DNA from: Paenibacillus koleovorans NBRC 103111
GTDB lineage: Bacteria; Bacillota; Bacilli; Paenibacillales; NBRC-103111
Assembly: GCF_004000845.1 (NCBI RefSeq)
Contig: NZ_BIMA01000009.1
Span: 45,078-109,077, forward strand
Direction: 5' to 3'
Length of the DNA stretch: 64,000 nt
A program made the translations under genes and the position numbers. Each line of letters opens with the position of its first letter. Positions within the stretch are counted from its first letter, which is position 1. Positions 33,878-41,352 of this stretch are shown piece after piece. Below the pieces are notes generated by a model. That model searched no databases. It had not been told where the DNA came from and saw only the letters and a program-made list of their open reading frames with translations.

Positions 33878-36436
33878 CTAGATCAGATGCAGTTCCTTGC
33901 CGCGATGCACAGCTTGCGATCTGCTGTTAACCTCCAGCTTCCGATAAATATTCTTTATATGCGATTGAACGGTAGCGACTGCCACCTCAAGCAGCTGGGC
34001 GATTTCCTTACTGGATAACCCTTTCCCGATCAAGCCAAGAATTCTCGTCTCTTGCTCTGTCAACAGAGAGGGGAGCAGCGGCAGATGATCCAGATTGGCA
34101 TTGATGATTTGCAGCAGCCTCTTCACATACAGCAGAGATACTGTCCTCTCAGACGGTCTAATAAATCCGTTCTGCCGCTGCTGCAAATAGTTTAACAAAA
34201 GCTTCGCCATTGGCTCGCCTTCGTCGACAAAGCTTCGGCAATACCGTTCGCACTCGCCCAAATGCAGGGCAAACTCCAATTTTACCCATGCATCCTCTAT
34301 GCTCCCCATCTGTGCGCACAGGATACATTTCAAGACTAGCGCACGAATCCGATCTCGCAAGCAATCCTCGTTATATGCCAATTGATACAAGCGATCCAGT
34401 AAGTGTAGCGCCTCATTCTCTTGCCCTAGCTTGATGAGCACTCTGGCCAGAAGTATATACTCTCCGAACCTGGTGTACACAATACGATCTGTATAAGTCA
34501 ATCCGCACTCCTGCAGCCACTGCGCCGCGCGTAGTCCAGACTCATGCCGAAATGACAGGATTGCCTGCTGACCTTCTATTTTACTTCTGAATGACTGCTC
34601 ATCCGGTGTGACAATGTTCGCTTTCGTCTGCTCCAACAGATCAATCGCTGCTTGAGGAGCACCTTTGGCTTGCTGAACCAGCGATCCAACCAACGCGGCC
34701 TGCACGACAATTTTGGCAAATGGCTGTATATCTTTTCGCTGCATCACAGCTCTGGCATACCTCTCAGCTTCTTCTAGCCGGTTCCACTCATACATTAATT
34801 CGCTATAGGAAACCATGAAATATCCAACGAAAGGATAATTCCTCTTCCGGTCCCATCTGGTCATCCAATGCAGGATAAAGGTCTCAGCCAACCGCAGCTC
34901 ATTAATATGCGCAAGAATATCTCCGACTTGTGGGCCATGAGCAGAGTTTGCGCCTAATATTTGAAATAAACTTCCGTCAGGCAAGTAAGCATCAAATTTC
35001 TCAAAATATGCATCTGTTCGTACAATATCCTTTCGATTAAAAGCCATGATCGCCTGAAGAAAATAAAGCGTGCCTGCCGCTTGCTTGTGATCGGATGTCA
35101 TTTCCAATGGATCCGTTACATTTTCCAGATGAGCTTGCGCTCGTTCGGCTCGTGCTTCGGCTGCCTCCGATTGTCCGATTCCCATTAAGATCCCAATATA
35201 AAATATATTAATCATAGGGAGCTCGAAAATATGCTCTTCCGGAAGAACGGTGAACCAGTGATGCAGAATTGTCCATTGTGATTTCATCAGCACAGGAAGA
35301 AGCTTCTCGATCACCCGAACGGCTTCCGAATAATGGTGTCCCTCGATCAGATAATCGATCGCTTCCTCGGCAAATCCGTTGGCTTCAAACCAACGGGCCG
35401 CATTTGCATGCGCTTGCCTCCAATGATCCTTGTACTTCTCCCGAAGCTGACGTTGCAGAAAGTTCGCAAACAGATGATGATAACGGTACCAATCCCTTTG
35501 CCCGTCTAGCGGAACCACGAACAAATTGAGACGCTCCAACCGCTCCAATTGAGCCTGCCCATCGGATTGCCCTGTAACCTGTTCGCATAACGAGCTGTTC
35601 ATTCGATGTAAGATCGCGGTTTGCAATAAGAATAGTTGCGTCTGTTCCGTCTGATGCTGAAGCACTTCTTCGAGCAGATAGTCTGAAACATCTCGCTGCC
35701 GACCGTTGAAGCCACGAATAAAGTCGGGATCAATGCCATTCTCTTTAAGGGATAGTCCAGCCAACTGCAGTCCGCTGACCCAACCCTCCGTATGTTGAAC
35801 AAGTAAACCTATATCCTCTCTCGATAGAGACAATTCCATACAATAGCGAAAGTAGCTTACCCCTTCTTCCAATTGAAAGCGGAAATCCTGAACAACGATT
35901 TTGTGGACCTGGCCTTTGGCTATCAGTCTAGTTGTAGGAAAGGGGAGCTCAGCGCGGGTGGTAACAAACATATGAATATGATCCGGCAAGTACTGCAGCA
36001 ATTCTGCCATCGCTGTATGAATGATCACGGACTCCAAGACATGGTAATCATCCAACATAATAATCAGTTCACCGGTATACCTGCTCAATCCCTCGAGCAA
36101 CGCAGCAACTAACCGTTCTGTCGATACTAACGAATATTCCGATAAAATCGGATGCATGATTTCCACAAAATCCGCGTACACCTGACCGATGGCCGTCGTC
36201 ACATGATTCCAGAAGCGGAACGGATCATTATCCTTTTTGTCCAATGATATCCATGCCGCAGGTGCTTCGCACTGCTTGACCCAATCACTTAAAGCCGTCG
36301 TTTTCCCATATCCGGCAGGTGCGATCAGAATCGTTAGCTTCGTATTCAGCCCTTTATTCAATTTTTCGGTCATCAAGGGACGATGAACCAGTGCAGAACG
36401 TGTGAAAGGAAGCTGTAACTTGGCTCCTACGATCAT
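33878..36436 (-). CDS. LAL/MalT-type LuxR-family transcriptional regulator
   Basis: 852 residues. The N-terminal STAND NTPase has Walker A in LIAPAGYGKTTALSDWV at about 37-53, and IIMLDDYHVLES is the Walker B-like strand at about 127. A TPR-like sensor region covers the middle (about 380-760). The last 65 residues are a LuxR HTH: LTEQETRILGLIGKGLSSKE, IAQLLEVAVATVQSHIKNIY and RKLEVNSRSQAV. Such regulators bind an effector in the TPR part and ATP in the NTPase, then oligomerise on DNA to activate transcription. AGAGGTG precedes the ATG. It lies at the downstream end of the GNAT-peptide-ABC block, 110 bp from the first GNAT-like gene, and is a natural candidate for its controller. Confidence 0.9.
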   Translation of the reverse strand: MIVGAKLQLPFTRSALVHRPLMTEKLNKGLNTKLTILIAPAGYGKTTALSDWVKQCEAPAAWISLDKKDNDPFRFWNHVTTAIGQVYADFVEIMHPILSEYSLVSTERLVAALLEGLSRYTGELIIMLDDYHVLESVIIHTAMAELLQYLPDHIHMFVTTRAELPFPTTRLIAKGQVHKIVVQDFRFQLEEGVSYFRYCMELSLSREDIGLLVQHTEGWVSGLQLAGLSLKENGIDPDFIRGFNGRQRDVSDYLLEEVLQHQTEQTQLFLLQTAILHRMNSSLCEQVTGQSDGQAQLERLERLNLFVVPLDGQRDWYRYHHLFANFLQRQLREKYKDHWRQAHANAARWFEANGFAEEAIDYLIEGHHYSEAVRVIEKLLPVLMKSQWTILHHWFTVLPEEHIFELPMINIFYIGILMGIGQSEAAEARAERAQAHLENVTDPLEMTSDHKQAAGTLYFLQAIMAFNRKDIVRTDAYFEKFDAYLPDGSLFQILGANSAHGPQVGDILAHINELRLAETFILHWMTRWDRKRNYPFVGYFMVSYSELMYEWNRLEEAERYARAVMQRKDIQPFAKIVVQAALVGSLVQQAKGAPQAAIDLLEQTKANIVTPDEQSFRSKIEGQQAILSFRHESGLRAAQWLQECGLTYTDRIVYTRFGEYILLARVLIKLGQENEALHLLDRLYQLAYNEDCLRDRIRALVLKCILCAQMGSIEDAWVKLEFALHLGECERYCRSFVDEGEPMAKLLLNYLQQRQNGFIRPSERTVSLLYVKRLLQIINANLDHLPLLPSLLTEQETRILGLIGKGLSSKEIAQLLEVAVATVQSHIKNIYRKLEVNSRSQAVHRGKELHLI

Positions 36437-36546
36437 ACCCTAACACCTCTGACTGCCATTAGTGGAAAACCTTTCAATCTTTTATTATTTTAGCAGATCA
36501 ATGATCATTATGGATATATGAAAAGACCCTTTCAATAAGGATCCCA

Positions 36547-37062
36547 TTATCTTTTATGTTGTGAGTCAGTCCCGTATCGCGACAGCGTCTCTATGGAAAT
36601 AACGTATTGATAATACTCGGGTGAGGCATCGTGAGGTGGGTCTGATCTGCGGGCGATTTTGCTATATAAGCTGTTCAAATAGCGGTTGCTTACCGGCGCA
36701 TAAATCAGCATCTTCTCCACCTTCGGGCTCGCTTTAACAATTTCCTCTACATTTAACTTCAACCCTCGCAGGAAAATGCGGCTAGTCCGGTACGACGGTA
36801 AAATATACGAATTATGCAAAATAGCGATGTGTTTATTCTCAAAGTGTTTGGCCGTCGTCCCGATATAATAGGAGGTTATTGCAACCACCTCGTCCTTGCT
36901 GTTCATAGCCACGATCGCATGTCCATGATCCATATAACGCACAATATCCTGTATTACGCTCTCAACGGAATAATTGGCAATAATCTCATGACGATGCTGC
37001 AAATAAAAAAGTATATATTTCGACCATAAGGACTCACTATGACAAACGTGATAAGAAACCAC
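36547..37062 (-). CDS. GNAT-like acyltransferase-type protein, copy 1
   Basis: 171 residues starting with GTG at 37062; no in-frame ATG is suitably placed and the ribosome binding site is weak. The order of elements fits a GNAT fold: HAIVAMNSKDEVVAITSYYIG as strands 2-3, HIAILHNSYILPSYRTSRIFLRGL as strand 4 with the loop and helix that would hold the acyl-CoA pyrophosphate (PSYRTSRIF in place of the classical Q/RxxGxG), and KMLIYAPVSNRYLNSLYSK as strand 5 and helix 4. It resembles the protein at 37301-37813 in the same segments. LuxI-type synthases share this fold, so an acyl-transfer or signal-synthesis role is possible but not shown. It is divergent from the peptide gene, with about 100 bp between them. 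Confidence 0.6.
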   Translation of the reverse strand: MVSYHVCHSESLWSKYILFYLQHRHEIIANYSVESVIQDIVRYMDHGHAIVAMNSKDEVVAITSYYIGTTAKHFENKHIAILHNSYILPSYRTSRIFLRGLKLNVEEIVKASPKVEKMLIYAPVSNRYLNSLYSKIARRSDPPHDASPEYYQYVISIETLSRYGTDSQHKR

Positions 37063-37104
37063 GACAAATAAAACCCCATTATTTTACATATTATAAAATA
37101 TATG

Positions 37105-37133
37105 TTTATTATTGTTTAATAATGTATTATAAT
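37105..37133 (+). promoter_or_regulatory. Candidate promoter of the 27-codon peptide gene
   Basis: A perfect -10 box TATAAT at 37128-37133 with a weak TTTATT at 37105-37110, 17 bp apart, in a very AT-rich 100-bp region between the divergent GNAT-like gene and the peptide gene. The weak -35 suggests dependence on an activator. Confidence 0.5.
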
Positions 37134-37165
37134 AAAGTTAACCGAAATGAAAGGAGATGATCTCC

Positions 37166-37249
37166 ATGAACACCGAAAGAATGGAATTCTTTGCGCCACC
37201 ACAGGGCAACGTTGAAGGACCAGGAACGGTTTCACCAATCATTAAGTAA
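37166..37249 (+). CDS. 27-residue peptide with a very strong ribosome binding site (signal or precursor peptide candidate)
   Basis: The frame reads MNTERMEFFAPPQG then NVEGPGTVSPIIK and a TAA stop. It is preceded by AAAGGAGATGATC, one mismatch from the full complement of the 16S rRNA 3' end, at good spacing, so it should be translated heavily. A consensus TATAAT lies about 33 bp upstream and a hairpin about 20 bp downstream. The charged first half (TERME) and the Pro/Gly-rich second half ending in Lys look like a leader plus core of a modified peptide, or like a pheromone precursor. There is no Cys, no Sec signal and no double-Gly motif. Two GNAT-like genes and an exporter flank it. It matches no class I recognise. 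Confidence 0.65.
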   Translation: MNTERMEFFAPPQGNVEGPGTVSPIIK

Positions 37250-37269
37250 ATCCTATCTGATTGTCGAAT

Positions 37270-37302
37270 AACCGTGCAGAATGCTCCTTGATCTGTACGG
37301 TT
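37270..37302. terminator. Shared hairpin between the convergent peptide and GNAT-like genes
   Basis: Inverted repeat AACCGTGCAG (37270-37279) and CTGTACGGTT (37293-37302), ten pairs with one G-T, 13-base loop. It lies 20 bp after the peptide stop and takes in the TAA of the minus-strand GNAT-like gene. The T-run is short on both strands, so it may be a stabilising 3' hairpin as much as a terminator. Confidence 0.6.
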
Positions 37303-37813
37303 ATTTCGTCACGGAACCGTATTGTTGCACATATCGCTGCAAATCAGGTGATTGCACAGTATACAAGTCCAGTAGTCCGCAGTTGCGCTCCACCGTTTGC
37401 TCAATCCTTGCGAATTTCTTGAACAGCTTGGCTGTAACATGACCCGGCTGCACGTAGAAGGCAATCGTATCGACAGTCCCGTATAACGCCAGAAGCCTCG
37501 CCACCTCTTGCAAGCCTTGCATGAACATCCTTCCACAACGATAGTCCGGGAGCAGAAACACCGAAAATATTTCTATTTTGCTCAAATCCTTATAATTGTC
37601 TTCTTCCGTACCTAATAAAAACAAAGCCATCCCCGCCGCATTTCCATCATCATCGCGGCAAAGGAGCAACGTTTTATAGTATAGGCAGTAATTGATCGTG
37701 CGGACGAGCGAACCGAACGGATAAGGAAGCCCAAACTTATCATGATTGGCGATGAATAACTTGACTACTGCCTCATGATCCATCTCCTCTTCTGCTATGC
37801 TCCAGCTTGACAT
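37301..37813 (-). CDS. GNAT-like acyltransferase-type protein, copy 2
   Basis: 170 residues, starting with ATG 10 bases after GAGGGG. Its layout matches the copy at 36547-37062: LLLCRDDDGNAAGMALFLLG as strands 2-3, IEIFSVFLLPDYRCGRMFMQGL as strand 4 and cofactor helix (LPDYRCGRMF aligns with LPSYRTSRIF), and DTIAFYVQPGHVTAKLFKKF as strand 5 and helix 4. The N-terminus MSSWSIAEEEMDHEAVVKLF is the usual helix 1 region. It keeps the R-G form of the acyl-CoA loop better than copy 1. It lies 20 bp downstream of the ABC exporter gene, evidently in one operon with it. Substrate unknown; the peptide encoded next to it, with a C-terminal Lys, is an obvious candidate but this is inference. Confidence 0.62.
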   Translation of the reverse strand: MSSWSIAEEEMDHEAVVKLFIANHDKFGLPYPFGSLVRTINYCLYYKTLLLCRDDDGNAAGMALFLLGTEEDNYKDLSKIEIFSVFLLPDYRCGRMFMQGLQEVARLLALYGTVDTIAFYVQPGHVTAKLFKKFARIEQTVERNCGLLDLYTVQSPDLQRYVQQYGSVTK

Positions 37814-37833
37814 GTTCCGACATCCCCTCTTTG

Positions 37834-39987
37834 CTATAGTCGACTTCTAAGTGTAGTTTCTAACGATTCTCTGATCTGCGGATACTTGATCATCAGTGGA
37901 AGGAAGCGATCACCGGAAATGACCAGCAGCACACAAGGCGTCAAAGTACGGATGCTAGCTGTACGCGGAACGCTGCGCAACAGCGCGATCTCCCCGAAGT
38001 GGTCGCCATCGTCCAGCAATGCCACTCGTTTCATTGCGCCATCCTGCATCGCTTTGGTCACCTCAACCCGACCTCGGACGATAATGTAAAATTTATTGCC
38101 ATCGTCTCCTTCATTCACAACGCTTTGTCCGGTATCCAATTTCTCAACTTCAAATAGCGCAACTATTCGCTGCAATGTTTCCGGATCAAGTCCAGCGAAG
38201 AAAGGCAATTGACCGAGCCTTGCTTGATCGATCGTGGCATTGCTCCCATTCCCCGTAAGATTGAAGCCTTGTTGTTTATTCCACATACGCTGATAAATCC
38301 CTTGATGACTTATGAGTTGTTCATGTGTACCGTCCTCCACGATTTCCCCTTGGTGCAGCACAAGGATCCGGTCTGCCTGCGAGGCGTACTTCAAGCGATG
38401 GGTAACGGAAACAACCGCTTGCTGACCGTTGTTGGCCAGACGTCGGATCGTCTCATTCACAGCGCTCTCCGTATCTGGATCAAGAGCCGAGGTTGCTTCA
38501 TCCAGAAACAGGATTTTGGGCTTCTTCAAGAGCGCTCTCGCGATAGCGACCCGTTGCCGCTGCCCGCCGGACAGACTGGCTCCTTGATGTTGAACCTTGC
38601 TCGCATAACCATCCGGGAAGCGCTCAATCGTATCATGAACTTCAGCCATTCGCGCTGCTTCGGCAATTTCCTGAATTGTTGCCTCCGGCCTGGCGATTTT
38701 AATGTTATCGGAGAGGGTCGAATTGAATAGAAAGGTATCTTGAAATACAATACTGGTTTGACTCAGTAACGAGGAATAATCGAATCGTTGAATATCTTCG
38801 TTATCATACAGCACCCTGCCCTCGTCCGGATCATAGAACCGGAGCATCAGGTGCAACAAGGTACTCTTGCCTGAGCCGCTGGCACCGACGATAACCGTGT
38901 ATCCTCTAGCCGGAATCGTAAGACTCATGTTTTTCAGCACAGACTGAGCCGGTTCATATCCAAAGCTAACATGGTCCAATTGGATGCCTTGGGAAATCGC
39001 CGGCAATTTCGGAGCATGATGGACGAGAACGACTCTAGGCTTGTAATTCAGCACTTCATCTACCCTCGCGAGACTGACTCGTCCACTTATGATACTGGGC
39101 AGCACTGCTGTCAAAGTTGTGAAAGAGTGGCCTACAACCATAAACAGGCTATTGAAGGCCAAGTAATTCCCGATGGATAATGCGTCTGTAAACGTCAAAT
39201 AACCGCCATATCCAAGGATGAACGCATGTACAATCGCCAGCGCCAGCATAGGATAACGATGCAGGTTAGAATGGTTGAAGGCTCTGCGAACACCCAAAGT
39301 AAACATCGCATCCAATACTTTACGAATACGGAGAACCATCGTATCTCCCAGATTGAATCCGCGAATGACCCGATATCCCTTCAAATTCTCATCAGCAAGG
39401 CTTGTAAATTGCACTAATTGCTCTTGATACTCATGAGTCACCTTAGTAGTCCTGGGTCGCAGCACCTTATAGGGTACAAACAACAAGGTAGACAGCGCGA
39501 GGCAAATCAAAGTCAAGCGCCATTCCATCCCAAATAAAATAACAAGGCCTGTCACAATACTAAGAACGGAAAGGAGTCCAATTGTAACCGATCTCGTAAT
39601 AGCCGTTTCGATAATTGGTACATCCGAGGTGTATCGCGACAAAATATCGCCGGTCTGGTATTTGACATGGAAGTCGTCCGATTGTTTCTGAATATGCTGC
39701 AAAAGCCTTGAACGAATATCCGTTAAAATATGATTGCTGAATTTAGCTGCAGCATAATCTCCCGCTGAGCCTGTAACGACATTCAGCAGTCCAACGGCAA
39801 CTAAAACTCCGATAATAATCGATAACGCGTGTGCATCCTTCGGCATAATCGCATCATCGATCAAATACTTGTAGCTTATTGCGATTAAATAATGAAACAG
39901 AAGCTCAAACAACAGTCCCAGCCCTATTAGGGTAGAGAATCCCTTATGTAACGACAAATAACCGATAATCGTCTTTAACAATTTCAT
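37834..39987 (-). CDS. ABC exporter fused to a C-terminal cyclic-nucleotide-binding domain
   Basis: About 717 residues; the ATG at 39987 follows AGGAG too closely, and a TTG two codons on (39981) with better spacing, or an ATG at 40017, are alternatives. A six-helix ABC exporter domain occupies about 1-310. The nucleotide-binding domain holds Walker A VGASGSGKSTLLHLM, the signature LSGGQRQRVAIARAL and Walker B KILFLDEATSALD. The last 115 residues form a CNB/CAP-like domain with FAGLDPETLQRI, NEGDDGNKFYIIVRGRVEV and the phosphate-binding cassette FGEIALLRSVPRTAS, where Glu and Arg are the nucleotide contacts. No C39 peptidase is present. It likely exports the product of the neighbouring genes, gated by a ligand. 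Fusion of this kind is uncommon. Confidence 0.85.
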   Translation of the reverse strand: MKLLKTIIGYLSLHKGFSTLIGLGLLFELLFHYLIAISYKYLIDDAIMPKDAHALSIIIGVLVAVGLLNVVTGSAGDYAAAKFSNHILTDIRSRLLQHIQKQSDDFHVKYQTGDILSRYTSDVPIIETAITRSVTIGLLSVLSIVTGLVILFGMEWRLTLICLALSTLLFVPYKVLRPRTTKVTHEYQEQLVQFTSLADENLKGYRVIRGFNLGDTMVLRIRKVLDAMFTLGVRRAFNHSNLHRYPMLALAIVHAFILGYGGYLTFTDALSIGNYLAFNSLFMVVGHSFTTLTAVLPSIISGRVSLARVDEVLNYKPRVVLVHHAPKLPAISQGIQLDHVSFGYEPAQSVLKNMSLTIPARGYTVIVGASGSGKSTLLHLMLRFYDPDEGRVLYDNEDIQRFDYSSLLSQTSIVFQDTFLFNSTLSDNIKIARPEATIQEIAEAARMAEVHDTIERFPDGYASKVQHQGASLSGGQRQRVAIARALLKKPKILFLDEATSALDPDTESAVNETIRRLANNGQQAVVSVTHRLKYASQADRILVLHQGEIVEDGTHEQLISHQGIYQRMWNKQQGFNLTGNGSNATIDQARLGQLPFFAGLDPETLQRIVALFEVEKLDTGQSVVNEGDDGNKFYIIVRGRVEVTKAMQDGAMKRVALLDDGDHFGEIALLRSVPRTASIRTLTPCVLLVISGDRFLPLMIKYPQIRESLETTLRSRL

Positions 39988-40051
39988 TCTCCTCGTATCA
40001 TGACATTCAGAACACATGCTATCGGGTTAAATCATACAGAGGATGGACACA

Positions 40052-40076
40052 AATAAAAATCCCCAATATTGGGGAT
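40052..40076 (-). promoter_or_regulatory. Second copy of the CCCCAATATTGGGG palindrome, in front of the ABC exporter
   Basis: ATCCCCAATATTGGGGAT (40059-40076) is an 18-bp palindrome, followed on the minus strand by five T and more T-rich sequence. It stands about 70 bp before the exporter start. It could be a terminator or attenuator in the exporter leader, the end of a lost gene, or an operator. It copies the palindrome at 33843-33858. Confidence 0.55.
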
Positions 40077-40165
40077 TAGGGGTGGGTAGCTCTAACTTGG
40101 TGCTCAGGATTATACAAGAGCAATGGGCTGAATCGATCGGCATAGACGCGATATAAAAATAGCAT

Positions 40166-40213
40166 TTTGATAAGAAGCTTAACCACATGCTTGAAGAACT
40201 ACGCAACGCTTAA
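40166..40213 (+). pseudogene. 3' fragment of a PIN-domain toxin gene
   Basis: Fifteen codons plus stop, reading FDKKLNHMLEELRNA. They match the end of the PIN gene at 41588-41968 (FDKKLNQMLDELRNA), and the nucleotide match continues through the terminator. Homology stops abruptly upstream of 40161. It is the leftover of a duplicated or deleted toxin-antitoxin module. Confidence 0.8.
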
Positions 40214-40220
40214 AAAAAAT

Positions 40221-40267
40221 AGGCTTCTCACAAAGTTCGACTGAACTCGTGAGAAGCCTATTTTTTC
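40221..40267 (+). terminator. Terminator copied from the PIN toxin module
   Basis: Stem AGGCTTCTCAC / GTGAGAAGCCT (40221-40231, 40249-40259) with an inner GTTC/GAAC pair and six T after it; an A-run in front makes it bidirectional. Nearly identical to the one at 41975-42022. Confidence 0.85.
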
Positions 40268-40305
40268 TCAATCATTTAATATATCAAGGATTTACCCTTG
40301 ATTTC

Positions 40306-40322
40306 ACATCATGCCGCCCATG
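40306..40322. repeat. 17-bp copy of the groEL 3' end (possible attachment-site remnant)
   Basis: ACATCATGCCGCCCATG is identical to 42103-42119, which encodes the terminal Met-Gly-Gly-Met-Met of groEL. The two copies are in direct orientation 1797 bp apart, and each follows a PIN 3' end and terminator. Confidence 0.6.
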
Positions 40323-40624
40323 AGACAAAGGCTTTTTCATGTGTTTTTGAGTCTCTTGGTGGGGTATTTGTCCGATTTTCTTGAAAATTCGGTTCGATAA
40401 CTCCGTGTGAATAACAATGCATACGTAGAATTCGTGGGCAAAATGTGGGCAAGTTGTGGGCACTACCATCAATCTCAATCGTACAAGAAAGGCACACGAT
40501 AATGGCTCATTCTGCGCGCCGCGGCCGTATCCATTCATTCCATTATTGGGTATAATTGTTTATAAGTAAAGATCGCGGAAGCGAACCGATTTAGCAACAT
40601 ATTTTGATAAAGGAGTGGTTCTCC

Positions 40625-40861
40625 ATGTCAATGGTACGCAAACTCCATCCTCATATAGCAAAAGACTTAAGGGAGTTTTTATCTGAAAACAATATTTCCA
40701 CCAAGAAGCTTGTCATAGATCTTGAAGCAGAAACCATCGAGGACTTTGATGATTACTCCGTCGATGACATTTTAAGTGTGGCTGGAATTCTGAAGCCCGG
40801 GGAAGCGCAAAAATTATTAGATCACATTCAGGAGTCACGGGAGGACTGGGGAGATGTCTAA
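40625..40861 (+). CDS. Small acidic protein of unknown function
   Basis: 78 residues from the ATG at 40625, chosen because AGGAG lies nine bases upstream; a TTG seven codons earlier is open. The protein begins MSMVRKLHPHIAKDLREFLS. It is acidic and helical, with IDLEAETIEDFDDYSVDDIL and LKPGEAQKLLDHIQESREDW. I do not recognise the family; size, charge and setting among toxin-antitoxin parts resemble antitoxins. A GTATAATTG box at about 40550 could be its promoter. It converges on the antitoxin-like gene at 40868-41122 with only 6 bp between the stops. Confidence 0.6.
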   Translation: MSMVRKLHPHIAKDLREFLSENNISTKKLVIDLEAETIEDFDDYSVDDILSVAGILKPGEAQKLLDHIQESREDWGDV

Positions 40862-40867
40862 ACGGCA

Positions 40868-41122
40868 TCACGATTTAATGTCAGTCGGTAAGTTAAGCTC
40901 ATTCATTGCTTCCTCCCAAGACATAAATCCGCTCTCGCTGTTTAATTGCCGCTCTTCTTCTTCGCTCAATGGTGCAGCATCCGGCTCCAATTTCGCAATA
41001 TCATCCCAATCAAGTTGATTCTGTTTTGCGGAAAGGTATTGCATAAAATCAAATGCCGATTGTTGTGCCGATTCGGTCAATTGATCAAATATTTGCATGA
41101 CTTTATTTTTATCAATGGCCAT
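40868..41122 (-). CDS. Antitoxin-like small acidic protein, without an adjacent toxin
   Basis: 84 residues from the ATG at 41122 with GGAGGTG seven bases upstream; a GTG three codons earlier overlaps that site and is less likely. The sequence MAIDKNKVMQIFDQLTESAQ, FDFMQYLSAK, WDDIAKLEPDAAPLSEEE and SGFMSWEEAMNELNL resembles antitoxins of RelE/ParE-type modules found in Firmicutes, where a LPTDxxx tail binds the toxin. No toxin gene follows: the next bases on the minus strand belong to the 3' end of the convergent gene. It is either an orphan or half of a degraded module. Confidence 0.6.
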   Translation of the reverse strand: MAIDKNKVMQIFDQLTESAQQSAFDFMQYLSAKQNQLDWDDIAKLEPDAAPLSEEEERQLNSESGFMSWEEAMNELNLPTDIKS

Positions 41123-41352
41123 CTTAGACACCTCCGATATGGAGTTCTTTCAATAAAGCCATTATATCACAATGTCAGCATAAACCTAATGGATTCGTGC
41201 TATACCTCTTCTCTTTATGGGTACACGGAAGAATACGTTTTCTGTGCGCCGCGGCGGCGTTCTTAAGCAGATTGTAAGCTATGAAAAACCTTTAGTGCAT
41301 CTGGATGCGACTGTAAAAACCAGCTATACTTAAACTAAGGACGGTGATTACC

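Larger units (their letters stand above)
40018..40624. other. 607-bp region of remnants between the exporter and the small plus-strand gene
   Basis: It contains, in order, the palindrome at 40059-40076, a 3' fragment of a PIN-toxin gene (40166-40213), a terminator (40221-40267), a copy of the groEL 3' end (40306-40322), and a repeated GTGGGCAAAATGTGGGCAAG segment near 40437-40462 resembling the ends of phage-type integrase genes. A 15-base GC-rich motif follows at 40511-40525. No complete gene is seen. Confidence 0.55.

Noticed and set aside
37166..37249. Lasso-peptide, lanthipeptide or double-glycine bacteriocin class for the 27-residue peptide
   Set aside because: No Cys, no GG leader end, no suitably placed Asp/Glu in a core after Thr-x-Gly, and no matching maturase genes nearby.
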